Source of the DNA: Chara braunii
Lineage: Eukaryota > Streptophyta > Charophyceae > Charales > Characeae
DNA length: 29,082 nt
Reading direction: 5' to 3'
Assembly: GCA_003427395.1 (NCBI GenBank)
Contig: BFEA01000257.1
Span: 1,729,435 to 1,758,516 of the forward strand
In this document: positions 17,275-26,400 of the stretch, piece by piece
Numbering within the stretch: the first letter of the stretch is position 1
Layout of the letters: each line of letters begins with the position of its first letter
The notes under the pieces: generated by a model
What the model was told of the DNA's origin: nothing
What the model saw: only the letters and a program-made list of their open reading frames with translations
Database searches by the model: none
Program-made: the position numbers and the translations under genes

Positions 17275-17735
17275 ATCAGCTCCCGCCTTTTTGTAAAGCG
17301 TGGGGGCCCTCCCGACCATGTCACGCAGGAGTTAAACAAAACGTAATACAGAGACAACTAAGGGACGACGCATAAATAATTCCACGAACTGTCAAGGCGG
17401 ACGAGGTCGCGTCGGCCTTTCGTCGCTCTAAACGGGTGCGCAAGCTGTACATCTTGCGGTCCCTTACGACAGGATAGGTTCTCGCGGGGCATAAGTTTTC
17501 CTTCCCTAAGGGATTGTCACCACCCTTAGGGGTGTATCCCTACCGAGCTACCGACCCACGTGCGAAAACTTTTAAATGCAATCGCAAAGGTAGATCAGTC
17601 GAGGATGTTTGCTCGTTTGCTGTAATATAAATACGCTTGGTTAAACGCCAAGTGGACCCGAACGTCGTTCGTCCCTTAGGGCGCTGATCTCCTAAGTACG
17701 AAGCGGATGTCGGTCAACTAGGACGGTCTCAACCA
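17275..17735 (-). mobile_element. LTR-like sequence, copy 2 (inverted)
   Basis: Inverted, diverged copy of 13880-14310. On the minus strand it ends ...CTGCGTGACA at 17319. That is followed without a gap by TGGTCGGGAGGG (17318 down to 17307), whose first TGG could pair with a tRNA CCA end, like a primer-binding site. Copy 1 keeps a decayed version of the same junction. The LTR start was not located. Confidence 0.5.
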
Positions 17736-19457
17736 AACGTGAAACTCAAATTCATCCTAGTCCCTCAGACGCACAACCAAAATAAAGTTATAACATCCAT
17801 ACATAATTATATAAAACGGATTCAACTGTAGTCAATAGAACGCATACCCAATCTGCAATGATAAGTGAAAAAATTCAAATAATCATCTCATACATCCAAT
17901 CACACAAGGTCGAAATAAAGCCCAACCACTTCGGTTCGACTCGATAGACAAAGATCATATAGCTGACAAAAAGAAGTTGGTTACGACAATCACCTCGATG
18001 CAACTGACAAGGTAGTCGGACTGCCTAAGTTTTGACTTGATGAGATACGTTGTCAAAGTCATGCATTCAACCCTATTATAAACCTAAGATTAGACACACA
18101 CACTCTCGTCCTCATACATTTCTAATCTTATTTGAATGATAGGCTGCTTTGTGAATAACTTTTGATCAGGGGCCTTACTTGAAGTGTTGCATGCCTCTCC
18201 CTCTAGGAAGTGGTCTGGGATACTCCTCTTCCTCGCCCGATCACAAGACTCGGATCTCAGAAGTCGGGCCGTCTCCACCGAATCAGCAAAGTACCCCCCT
18301 ATAAAACGGTCCACTCTGGGTCGATAATAGGACGGACTCATGAAGCAACGAACCCCCACCCCTGATACTTCCTAGAGATAGAGGATGTGTCAACTTACAA
18401 GTAACTTTCAGTTATTCTTATTCTTTCTGAGTTCGGGATAGTTTAGACGGAAATAAATCAAAGGAGATGGGAATTATTTGGACAGGTACAGGGAGACAAG
18501 GTCATTCGGGATAGAAAGGGTCTCTTCCTCGGGAGTAGACTAAGTCTGTTTGACATTATATGCTTCATTTCAATCAAATTCATTTTACGACATGCAATTA
18601 ATTAACCTTTTTTAGAACAACAAATATTTTTTTACATGCAGGCAGGTGAGAAGTAAAAAGACGACAATCATTTTCTCTTTTCTCAAATAGGCATAATCAA
18701 ACTCCTTTGCAAGCATCTTCTACCTACCTGCACAACACGCAAAGAAAACAAATTAAAAAAAAAAATAGTATAATCTCATACAAGAGTTAGACCTTTCCAT
18801 TGACATGCATGACTCGCACAACTTTCCTCTACCTTTTCTTTCGAACATTCAAAACGAACAGGGTTAAGCAAAGTGTGGGTTCACACAGGTGCGAAAGGAA
18901 GTTTGAGTCAATCAACTGGCAGACCTTGAGTGAAGTTTGATCTGGCTTACTCAAGAAAGTTTGAGTAATATTCAAATCAAAAGAAAATGAACGCGGTAGA
19001 ATATGAAAATATGCGGCTCACAACTCTACAAGTTGTGGCCTCACTCATGAATCACCGTCCATGTCCTTCTCCAAGTGCCCGATCACACCAAGGTTGGGTC
19101 CACTAAGATGTCTGAATGAGATAACCCTCAAGGAGGATGCTCCTATGATCAAATCTCACATCATCCCAATGTCATGTATCGTCCTAACACAGTCTCAATT
19201 GTACCCGGACCACCAAGGATACTCCCCAGCCAGCGGCAAGTCCACGCCGCCTCTCACCACGTCCGCTCACAATAACCATACCAGCATGCCGCTCCCGATT
19301 TTAAAATTAGTCCCAAACACTAGGGTAGGACAGGGGGGGTGGGGGTGCGCCAGGGCAAAAAAGATAAGAGGAAGGGTGGGTGGGGTCTTCAGAGGGATTC
19401 AGCTGGACAACCGAGTGGCCGAGTACTGTGGATAACTGTCATTGATCTAGTATCCCA
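17736..19457. other. About 1.7 kb without recognised genes
   Basis: Only scattered short frames (a 89-codon minus frame at 18090-18359 and a 124-codon plus frame at 19061-19435), neither recognisable. An imperfect inverted repeat (ATGCAGGCAGGTGAGAAG near 18637, inverted near 18715-18735) may bound a roughly 100-bp element. A G-rich patch at 19331-19385 includes GGGTGGGTGGGG. Confidence 0.45.
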
Positions 19458-19746
19458 CCTCTACAACAACCCGGATTTTTTATTAAAAAAATAAAAAATA
19501 AAAAAATTTAGGAGGCCGCGCTCCGTAGATAAAATGAATCGGTGGTGGGCGGCCTCCGAAAGGGGCCCGCGCCTGATAGCTGGCATGTACTGGTGCTTTA
19601 AGGGCTTAGTGTCGGTGGCCTGTCATTGCTGTGGTCTTCGACGCTAAGCTTGCTCTTAGCTGGTAGATTCAGGGTGCAGTATAGTTGGTCTGTCCTTTCT
19701 TTTTTTTCTTTTTTTTTTAATATAAAAGCCCAGGGTGTTGTAGAGG
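19458..19746. mobile_element. MITE-like element (about 289 bp)
   Basis: CCTCTACAACA at 19458-19468 is exactly inverted at 19736-19746. Similarity continues inward for about 30 bp (CCCGGATTTTTTATTAAA against CCCTGGGCTTTTATATTAA). Inside are A-rich and T-rich sub-terminal tracts and an 8-bp hairpin (GGAGGCCG / CGGCCTCC). There is no coding capacity and no certain target-site duplication. Confidence 0.6.
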
Positions 19747-19969
19747 CTGGTTACTAGGCACACGTTGATCACCAGGAGCGGTCAGCCATGGTCGTCCTGA
19801 GGGAACAAGGTTTACCTCTCCATCCCATCCTCACGTCAATACTCCTAGCGCACCCCCTATCTCTACTATCCGACCTCAGTGTGACCAGCACTCAGGACCA
19901 TTCCCGAACTTGGACCGAACAGCAGTGACAGGCACCAGGGCTAGCCATGACCCAGCCGTGGTGAAGTGG

Positions 19970-20056
19970 AATCGAACGAGCCTCGTCGCACGGGAACTTC
20001 GGATGCCAGGCCCAAGCAATCTCCTACTAGCCCCTAAGTTGACCAACTGGTAACTC
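19970..20056 (-). other. tRNA-like sequence
   Basis: The minus strand has an A-box-like TACCAGTTGGTCAAC and, about 60 bases on, a B-box-like CTCGTTCGATTCCACTT. The length is that of a tRNA with a long variable arm, but the acceptor and anticodon stems do not close well. It is a pseudogene or SINE-head candidate. Confidence 0.45.
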
Positions 20057-20430
20057 ACACCCTGTACTCAATCCGGACCAACCAGTGACTCGCGCCCTCT
20101 ACTCGCCCACCACAGCCCTAGTCTGCTACACACAGTCTAGCTGATTTTAAGGGGGTACTTAGTCATCGAAACGCCTATCATCATCTTAGTTGATCCAGAC
20201 CAACCAGCGACTCACGCCCTCTATCATCATCAGTTAATCCAGACCAACCAGTGACTCACGCCCTCTACTCGCCCACCACAGCCCTGGTCTGCCACACGCA
20301 GTCTAGCTGATTTTAAGGGGGGTACTTAGTCATCGAAACGCCTATCATCATCATTAGTTGATCCGGACCAACCAGCGACTCAGGGATACTTACCATCGAA
20401 TGCCTATCATCATGATCAGTTGATCGTAAC
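20057..20430. repeat. Tandem repeats, 166-bp offset
   Basis: A block beginning ATCCRGACCAACCAGTGACT and including CACAGTCTAGCTGATTTTAA and CATCGAAACGCCTATCATCA occurs at about 20071 and again at 20237. Shorter partial copies start at 20192 and 20361. The GACCAACCAG core recurs four times. CATCAT runs mark the unit joins. Confidence 0.8.
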
Positions 20431-20769
20431 CTCCTCCCAGCCCTATGGTTGTGTATGTATGTATGTATGTACTCTGTATCTTGGATATATGCCCATGGGC
20501 TATGTGTATGTTCGTAATGTGTATGTGGACCCGATTTCATAGCAGACGCTGCTCCCCACCATGGAGCATCTGCAAGGTAAGTACTGAGTACTGGTGAGAG
20601 GTGCTCTTACCACCTCCACTAGTACATGCGTGTGTGTGAGCTATGTGTGTATATAGTATGTGTGTATGGTATGTGATAGACTGTGTATCGTGGTTGTGCT
20701 ATCTGGGGTGATATCTCTGTATGTGGGTGTATGTGGTAGAGACAGGTCTATCTGGACAGGACTCCCCCC

Positions 20770-20850
20770 AAAGTCTGGAACCGGACTCGAACCTGTGACC
20801 TACAGTATGAAACTGGAGGGTTCTACAACATGTACTTCCGCGGGAAGTGG
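20770..20850 (-). other. tRNA-Met-like segment, copy 1
   Basis: The minus strand has TCCAGTTTCATACTGTAGG, an anticodon-arm-like piece, then CACAGGTTCGAGTCCGG, a strong B box. It resembles the 3' two thirds of an elongator tRNA-Met, with a damaged D arm and loop. Confidence 0.4.
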
Positions 20851-21037
20851 ATATAATGTGTGTAATGTCTGGGCTGGGGGAGATCATCAGAGCGACCAAA
20901 GCCGTGAGCTATGTGTGTATATAGTATGTGTGTATGGTATGTGATAGACTGTGTATCGTTGTTGAGCTATCTGGGGTGATATCTCTTTATGTGGGTGTAT
21001 GTGGTAGAGACAGGCCTATCTGGACAGGACTGCCCCC

Positions 21038-21118
21038 AAAGTCTGGAACCGGACTCGAACCTGTGACCTACAGTATGAAACTGGAGGGTTCTACCACATG
21101 TACTTCCGTGGGAAGTGG
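21038..21118 (-). other. tRNA-Met-like segment, copy 2
   Basis: Second copy inside the 268-bp duplication. Upstream it reads TGTGGTAGAACCC where copy 1 has TGTTGTAGAACCC, so copy 2 keeps the more tRNA-like D-arm end (GGTAGA). Confidence 0.4.
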
Positions 21119-21339
21119 ATATAATGTGTGTAATGTCTGGGCTGGGGGAGATCATCAGAGCGACCAACGCCAACAACAACTAGCAACCCACGTGAAGTCT
21201 AGGCCAGCATACAACATCCCTGGACTTAGCCCCCTGGGTGGTGCGCAGGCAGTGTCTGTAATAGTACCATGCGTCAGCCCAGGGGTGTGTGTGTCCAGCC
21301 GTGCATCATTCTAACGCCCTGCCGGTGTCCATGCCCAAG

Positions 21340-21415
21340 GCTGTGGAGTTTTGAACCCGCAACCTCATACCACAATGCACATTTCCAACCGGTGCTCTAA
21401 CCACTGAGCTACATC
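21340..21415 (-). other. tRNA-like sequence with a good D arm
   Basis: The minus strand has TAGCTCAGTGGTTAGAGC, an intact A box whose GCTC and GAGC can pair, and a B-box-like GCGGGTTCAAAACTCC. The spacing between boxes is longer than in a simple tRNA and no acceptor stem closes. A tRNA-derived SINE head is the best guess. Confidence 0.5.
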
Positions 21416-23482
21416 AACTGGACATAGTTGTCCTTTCCGTAGTCTTCAACCCTAAACCCAAGTACATAGCCCGCGGTAGGTAGTGTGAGATAAAGAAAAA
21501 AATACCGAGAGAAGAATATGGCGTAGTAAATGCAGCTGTCACCCATATGAGGAGAAGGCAGCTTGCATTTTCTTTTCATTGACAAAACAATAAGCACCTG
21601 GTCATTACGTCCTGTGGGAAGGATGTACCACCCCTCACACATGCCTCCCAGGCGTAATAAGGAGGAGCATGGTGCGAGTATAAAAAAGAGTACACGATGT
21701 GTTTTTTTGGACTTGCCGGTGGAGGAGGAACCAAACTTACTGATGCTCCCCAGAATGGACAAGGAGGAAGAACCCTAAGGTTCTATTTTTTGTTTAAAAA
21801 AGCCGTCGGTGTCTCGGTCATTATATTTGAGCCTAGCCTCTCACCACATGGGCCCTCCTTCCTCCCTCTCCTGTTTTTCTTTGATTCCTAGATCACCCCC
21901 ATCCAGTCTGGCCCCCGCAGACCTTTTGTCATAGGCTCAGAGAGGGGCATGGCTGAAGTTCTAATTACGGGCCCCAGGCACCAGTGGTGGTGCAATGACT
22001 TGCTGATTTTAACTGCCGAGATTGACTGCGAGGCTGTATAGTACAGCGGTAGGTTAGATTCACAATTTTGTTTGGCTGAGGGCTAACCGAGAGACCTACC
22101 TGTGAGGAAATTTGTGAGGGACATATCTGCAAATTTGGGAAAATACAGCCCTAACACTAACTGAATTTCCTACTACTACCCTAACTGCGAATAGCAGGCC
22201 CGGGCTACCCCTAGGACAGACAGGCCCTAAGTGGCCTATGCTGATAGACGGTCCTATAGCCTATAGCCGGGACCGGTAGAGGCCGAGAGGCCGAAACAGC
22301 AACGGTACCGGTCGGTCAGGCAGTCCGGTCCAGGTCTAGTGTAGTCTATAGATAGGTTAGGCCCATCAGTTCAGGACTTTTGGCAGCTCATTTCTCGCGA
22401 AGCAGCGTTGGAGAAGCCAAGCAAGTTGGTGGCGGTAACTGTCTGCAGGCGGCATCCTGAGACCTCGCCGTTGACAGCAACCATAGCCGGCCCAGTCTGA
22501 GTCTGTCATAGCTGGGGCATCCTCAGCGCACCTACCCCTGGGGGTATCTGCGTCTGGCCGGGCTACATCGAGGCTCTACACTGTGTACTCGTGGGTGGGG
22601 GCAGCCATAGCTGCCTGTTCCTTCGTCAGAGTTGTCCATCTACACTGAAGACTTCATCGCAGGACCTGTTCTTCATCAGGGTGGTTGGCGCTGGCCTCTG
22701 NGAGGCTATTCTGGTGTGGCGCTACTAACTGGGTGTAGGATAGAGAGTGGGGTGTGAGTTCTGAGAGTGGCGAGATACTGGAACAAACTCTGTTACGATA
22801 ATTGGTTCAGTTGGCTCATCATCAGTGCAATTTCAATCCTCGCAGGTTCTACTTGTGATTGATTGGTTGTTGGGAGTTTGTCAGAGAGAGAGAAACACTG
22901 TGTGTCTTCTCCCCATCTGTGCATAGCTGTATTCCGCTGTCTACTCTGATCTGTGTGCAGTGTGGACTCTGTCTCCTCCCCCCCTTCTCTTATGCATGTA
23001 TGGGTGTGTATGAGATTGTCTGTGTGTGAGTGGCGGTGAAAATCGTCAGACAACCAAGTTCATAACAGTTGAATGTTCATGCTTAGCCAACATGCATCTG
23101 GTCATGTTAATATCTGGATTCATGCTAGAATGAACAAAGCACACAAGTGGAGTCTGGCCCTCCCTTCTTCCGCCAATCACTCCACTGCACAATTGGTCAA
23201 GCAGGCTCAGAAATCACATAATTCACGGATTATTCATAATTTGTTATTTAAAAAAATAACAGTAATAATAAAAATAAAACTGCCTTCTCTAGCACACTGC
23301 CAACAGCAATGGCCCAGGTAATTTGCTTCTCAATAATTTCAAATTTTCAATTGGGAATTTGGAATTTCATTTTTTTATGTGCAAATTTCTGAAGTTGCAG
23401 TCACTTTCATGAATCAAATGCCTCATCGTCGGACCAAATACCAAGTTCTCAAGAACTGGTTCAGTAAATCCTTGCTAAATTA
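21416..23482. other. About 2 kb without recognised genes
   Basis: Mixed composition with one ambiguous base (N) at 22701. The longest frame is 117 codons on minus (21409-21762), with no recognisable domain. A single ACCCTAAACCC near 21449 resembles one and a half plant telomere units and is not a telomere array. Confidence 0.45.
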
Positions 23483-23764
23483 CCCCTCCCTTCCTTCCGT
23501 CCCTTCCTTCCCTCCTTCCCTCCTTCCCTTCTTCCCTCCTTCTTCCCTTCTTCCCTCCTTCTCTCCTTCCCTCCTCCTTCCTTCTTCCCTCCTTACCTTC
23601 GTCCCTCCCTCCCTCCTTCCTTCCCTCCTCCTTTCCTTCTCTCCTTCCCTCCTTCTCTCCTTCCCTCCTTTTCTCCTTCCCTCCTTCCCTCCTTCTCTCC
23701 TTCCCTCCTTCCTTCCCTCCTTCCCTCCTTCCCTCCTCCCCTCCCTCCCCTCCTTCCCTTCCTT
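23483..23764. repeat. Polypyrimidine tract (TTCC/TCCC)n
   Basis: About 280 bases of C and T with only two or three interruptions, built from CCTT and CCCT steps. The 149-codon Pro/Ser/Leu frame on plus and the Gly/Arg/Glu frames on minus are artefacts of the repeat. Such mirror-like tracts can form triplex DNA. Confidence 0.95.
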
Positions 23765-23942
23765 AGCAAGACCCCATTTGAGAATCCTAAGGAAGACTTC
23801 AAAGCACGAGAAAAACAATATCCAATGATAGAGTCTAAAGTTATAGCTGCTATGCCATCATGAACTACCTCCCTCCCTCTGGCATGCCATCCCTTTGGCG
23901 TAGAAAAACGGCTTTGATTTCGACCATATTGAGCTCCACGGG

Positions 23943-24130
23943 TTTTCCAAAGCCTGAAGTCCCAGCCACTTTCCCAAGCCTGAAGTACCGTGGCTTTTGC
24001 AAGCCTGAAGTTGCAGGGGTTTCCCAAGCTTGAAGTCACAGTGGCTTTCCCAAGCCTGAAGTCGCCATGGCTTTCCTAACCCTCAAGTCCCAGTGGCTTT
24101 GCCTAGCCTCAAGCCCTACCAGTTTTTCCA
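23943..24130. repeat. 26-bp minisatellite, about seven units
   Basis: A CCCAAGCCTGAAGTC.CAGTGG unit recurs with its AAGCCTGAAGT core near 23950, 23976, 24001, 24027, 24052, 24078 and 24104. Later units drift to AGCCTCAAG. One more displaced copy lies near 24220. Confidence 0.85.
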
Positions 24131-24249
24131 AAACTGGGCCCAGATTGGTCAAGGACTATGTTACCTCATCCAGTTCTCTACATCTGACATGGATGTTGCA
24201 ATCCCAGACTTGGTGTGGCTTTGCCTAGCCTCAAGTCCTATTAGATATG

Positions 24250-24457
24250 TGACTAATGGGCAGCAGGCCCCAGTGGACGGTCGCATTCATGCTTAGAAAG
24301 GATGAAAGCAGGCGTAACAGCGGCAAGATTCGTACTTTCCTACGATGGACGTCACGCCTGTCGGGGGCCCGACCCAAAAGACTCGAACGCAGTGCCGGAA
24401 TGTATGAAGTTAGACACTAAAGTTTCCCCCTCCACCCAGCATAACATTAGAGCAGTC

Positions 24458-24488
<31 letters not shown>

Positions 24489-25139
24489 AAAGCACTAAAG
24501 CAGTCAGAATTTTCAATCGTACATTCAGTAAGGTGTGCAGAAAATCCAAAACAAGCAAAACTAATCATTACGTACATGCTCTAAAAGACCAAAAAAAAAA
24601 AAAAAAGACAAATTCCTGCAGGTGGCCTACCGCTTGTTTTTCCTTACTGCCTGAAGTTGTTTGTGTGCGTGTGTGTGCGTGTGTCATCCATGTCCAGGAG
24701 TCATTAATGGCTGTGATGTTCCAAAGGCTTCAACTGGCCCACCTAATGATGTGGCTGTTTTCTTCCTCGCTCGCACATCGCGGCTACGAGTTCGCAGTGG
24801 AAACTGACAGTTCCTCCCCCTGCCTGCACCAACATGTTCCGTCTCCACATTTCCATCTTTGACATGTTGCACCAACCAGGTAGCACCGATAAGACATTCA
24901 AGATATCTTTGAAAGGACAACATCAGCTCCTCCCTTTCTTCTTGTTTGACTTCGACTTCTCGGACTTCTTCGTTGACTTTTTGTTCGGCTTCTTGGTTGA
25001 CTTCTTGTTCTACTCAACATGTCGCAGTTGCGGGTCACCGGTCACTAAGTGATGCCGATGCAATCTGGTTCATCTGGGAAACAACCCCCACAGAGATGCA
25101 GCTTGGGCCACCTTGTCAATGTCCCACTGAATCTGTCAC
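24250..25139. other. No supported gene; short simple tracts
   Basis: Contains AAAGAAA tracts (24460-24495), an A-run at 24590-24606 and a short GT tract at 24660-24683. At 24940-25020 an ACTTCTT-rich patch gives, on the minus strand, Lys/Ser-rich, Arg/Ser-rich and Glu/Val-rich readings in the three frames. This is low complexity rather than a proven SR-protein tail. The 186-codon plus frame at 24302-24862 has no recognisable domain. Confidence 0.4.
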
Positions 25140-25537
25140 TCGCTCACTTTCTCCCACTCAAGCTGTTCCCCTGTGTCCCAGTCCATGCGTTCCGCTTCAT
25201 CCATATGCCTTGCCCCATTGCCCCCGATCCATGTGCCACACACTCCATATAATCCCAATTCCTGTGCCCCAGTCCATATTGCCCACTTCATGTGCCCCAC
25301 TCCATATCGCCCTCTTCATGTGCCCCACTCCATGTGTCCCGCTCACTTTCTCCCACTCAAGCTGCTCCCCTGTGTCCCGATCCATGAGTTCCGCTTCATC
25401 CATGTGCCCTGCGTCATTGTCCCAATCCATGTGCTACACTCCGTATCAGCCCACTTCTTGTGCCCCGCTCCATATGGCCCGCTTCATGTCCTCCTTTCCC
25501 CCCCCTTATATCGCCGCTTCATGCACCCCACTCCACG
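25140..25537. repeat. 199-bp tandem duplication of CCAT-rich sequence
   Basis: CGCTCACTTTCTCCCACTCA at about 25141 recurs at 25340, and the following 90-odd bases match closely. Within each copy a roughly 30-bp sub-repeat (CCCACTCCATRTSNCCC, CTTCATGTG) recurs. Two long overlapping plus frames (24946-25602 and 25173-25778) are caused by the lack of stops in this sequence. Confidence 0.8.
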
Positions 25538-25674
25538 TGTCCCGCTCCATCTGTCGCATCTTGGGGAGGCGACCTCTACTCCCGGCTTCAAAACCAACCT
25601 AGATTGGTCGAACAGGCAAGGTGTCCATCTCCGCCAACTGGTCTGTGTCCTGCTGGGGTCAGCAGCTTGCCTCA

Positions 25675-26046
25675 ATGATATCCAGAGTTCTGTTTGGTTG
25701 TGTCCTTGGAGTCAGTTTCTCGCTGCAAATCAGGTAACTTGTCAGCGCTCTCCGCACCATTCACAGGTTGGTGGGTGAAGGGGCTACCATTGTTCTCCTC
25801 CTTGATGGAGCTGTCGAGGCTCTCAACCACGGCGCTGCCTTCCTTAGCAGCAGTATTTTTGCCGCGCTGGTCCAGATAGATAGGAAGGATGCGTAGGCGG
25901 CAGTTCGGTTCCGTTCCACAGACTTCGGACGTAAGCTGGTAGTGCTCAACAAGTTTTCCCTGCATCATACAGTAAAAAGCCATACGGCATTCCTCAGACA
26001 TGTTTAGGACCCAAAAAAAAAAGGGAAAATTGCATCTGTACCCCAT
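25675..26046 (-). CDS. Candidate coding exon, unknown product
   Basis: A 124-codon minus-strand frame, or 109 codons from the inner ATG at 26001, ends in TGA beside 25675. From that inner ATG codon choice looks protein-like, with varied third positions and no repeat underneath. The N-terminal half is mixed hydrophobic with several cysteines (SEECRMAFYCMMQGKLVEHY, then CGTEPNCRLRILPIYLD). The C-terminal half is hydrophilic, rich in Glu, Asp, Ser and Lys. Upstream T-runs and CAG triplets near 26030-26070 could serve as a splice acceptor, so this might be a terminal exon rather than a whole gene. I do not recognise the family and see no neighbouring exon, so a gene fragment or a chance frame remains possible. 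Confidence 0.35.
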
Positions 26047-26099
26047 TTAACTCCCCACGAATAGACTGGATCATTTTGTCAAAAAAAAAGGGAAAAAAA

Positions 26100-26400
26100 G
26101 AAAGGATGGGAATGTCCCTGAATTCTCAGGGCAATCAATGCTGCCAGGCTGGGTCGAACATTCTCAATGCCGCCGAGTTATATGGAACTGTTAGAAATTG
26201 GTAGAAAGTACTAGAAAACATGAAATCTGGGACACTGGACCCGGTTTCCAGCCAATGAAGCTCCCCAGTGTCCCACAAATAGACTGGCGCACTGTGGAAA
26301 GAAAATACTATGGGGAGGGGCTCCTATCACTTCCCACAGTAGCATCAGTGCCGGGATTGGGACCAAAAAAAAAAAAGAAAAAAAAAAAAAGAATGGGTCC
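26100..26400. other. Spacer with two small hairpins and A-runs
   Basis: GGGACACTGG (26229-26238) pairs exactly with 26265-26274. A weaker pair, ACTGTGGAAAG with CTTCCCACAGT, follows at about 26291-26340. Two A-runs at 26365-26390 directly precede the satellite array. Confidence 0.6.

Larger units (their letters stand above)
20636..21171. repeat. 268-bp tandem duplication
   Basis: 20636-20903 and 20904-21171 are near-identical direct copies differing at only a handful of positions, so the duplication is recent. The similar plus-strand frames at 20660-20944 and 20928-21314 are the same chance frame read twice. Each copy holds a tRNA-like segment on the minus strand. Confidence 0.95.

Noticed and set aside
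21446-21460. Telomere-like AACCCTAAACCC
   Set aside because: Fewer than two units; no interstitial telomere array.
23379-23828. Proline/serine-rich open frame
   Set aside because: Produced entirely by the polypyrimidine tract.
24946-25602. A 218-codon plus-strand frame and a second 201-codon frame overlapping it
   Set aside because: Both arise from a stop-poor CCAT/CCCC repeat with a 199-bp duplication. Two frames being open together shows repeat bias, not coding.
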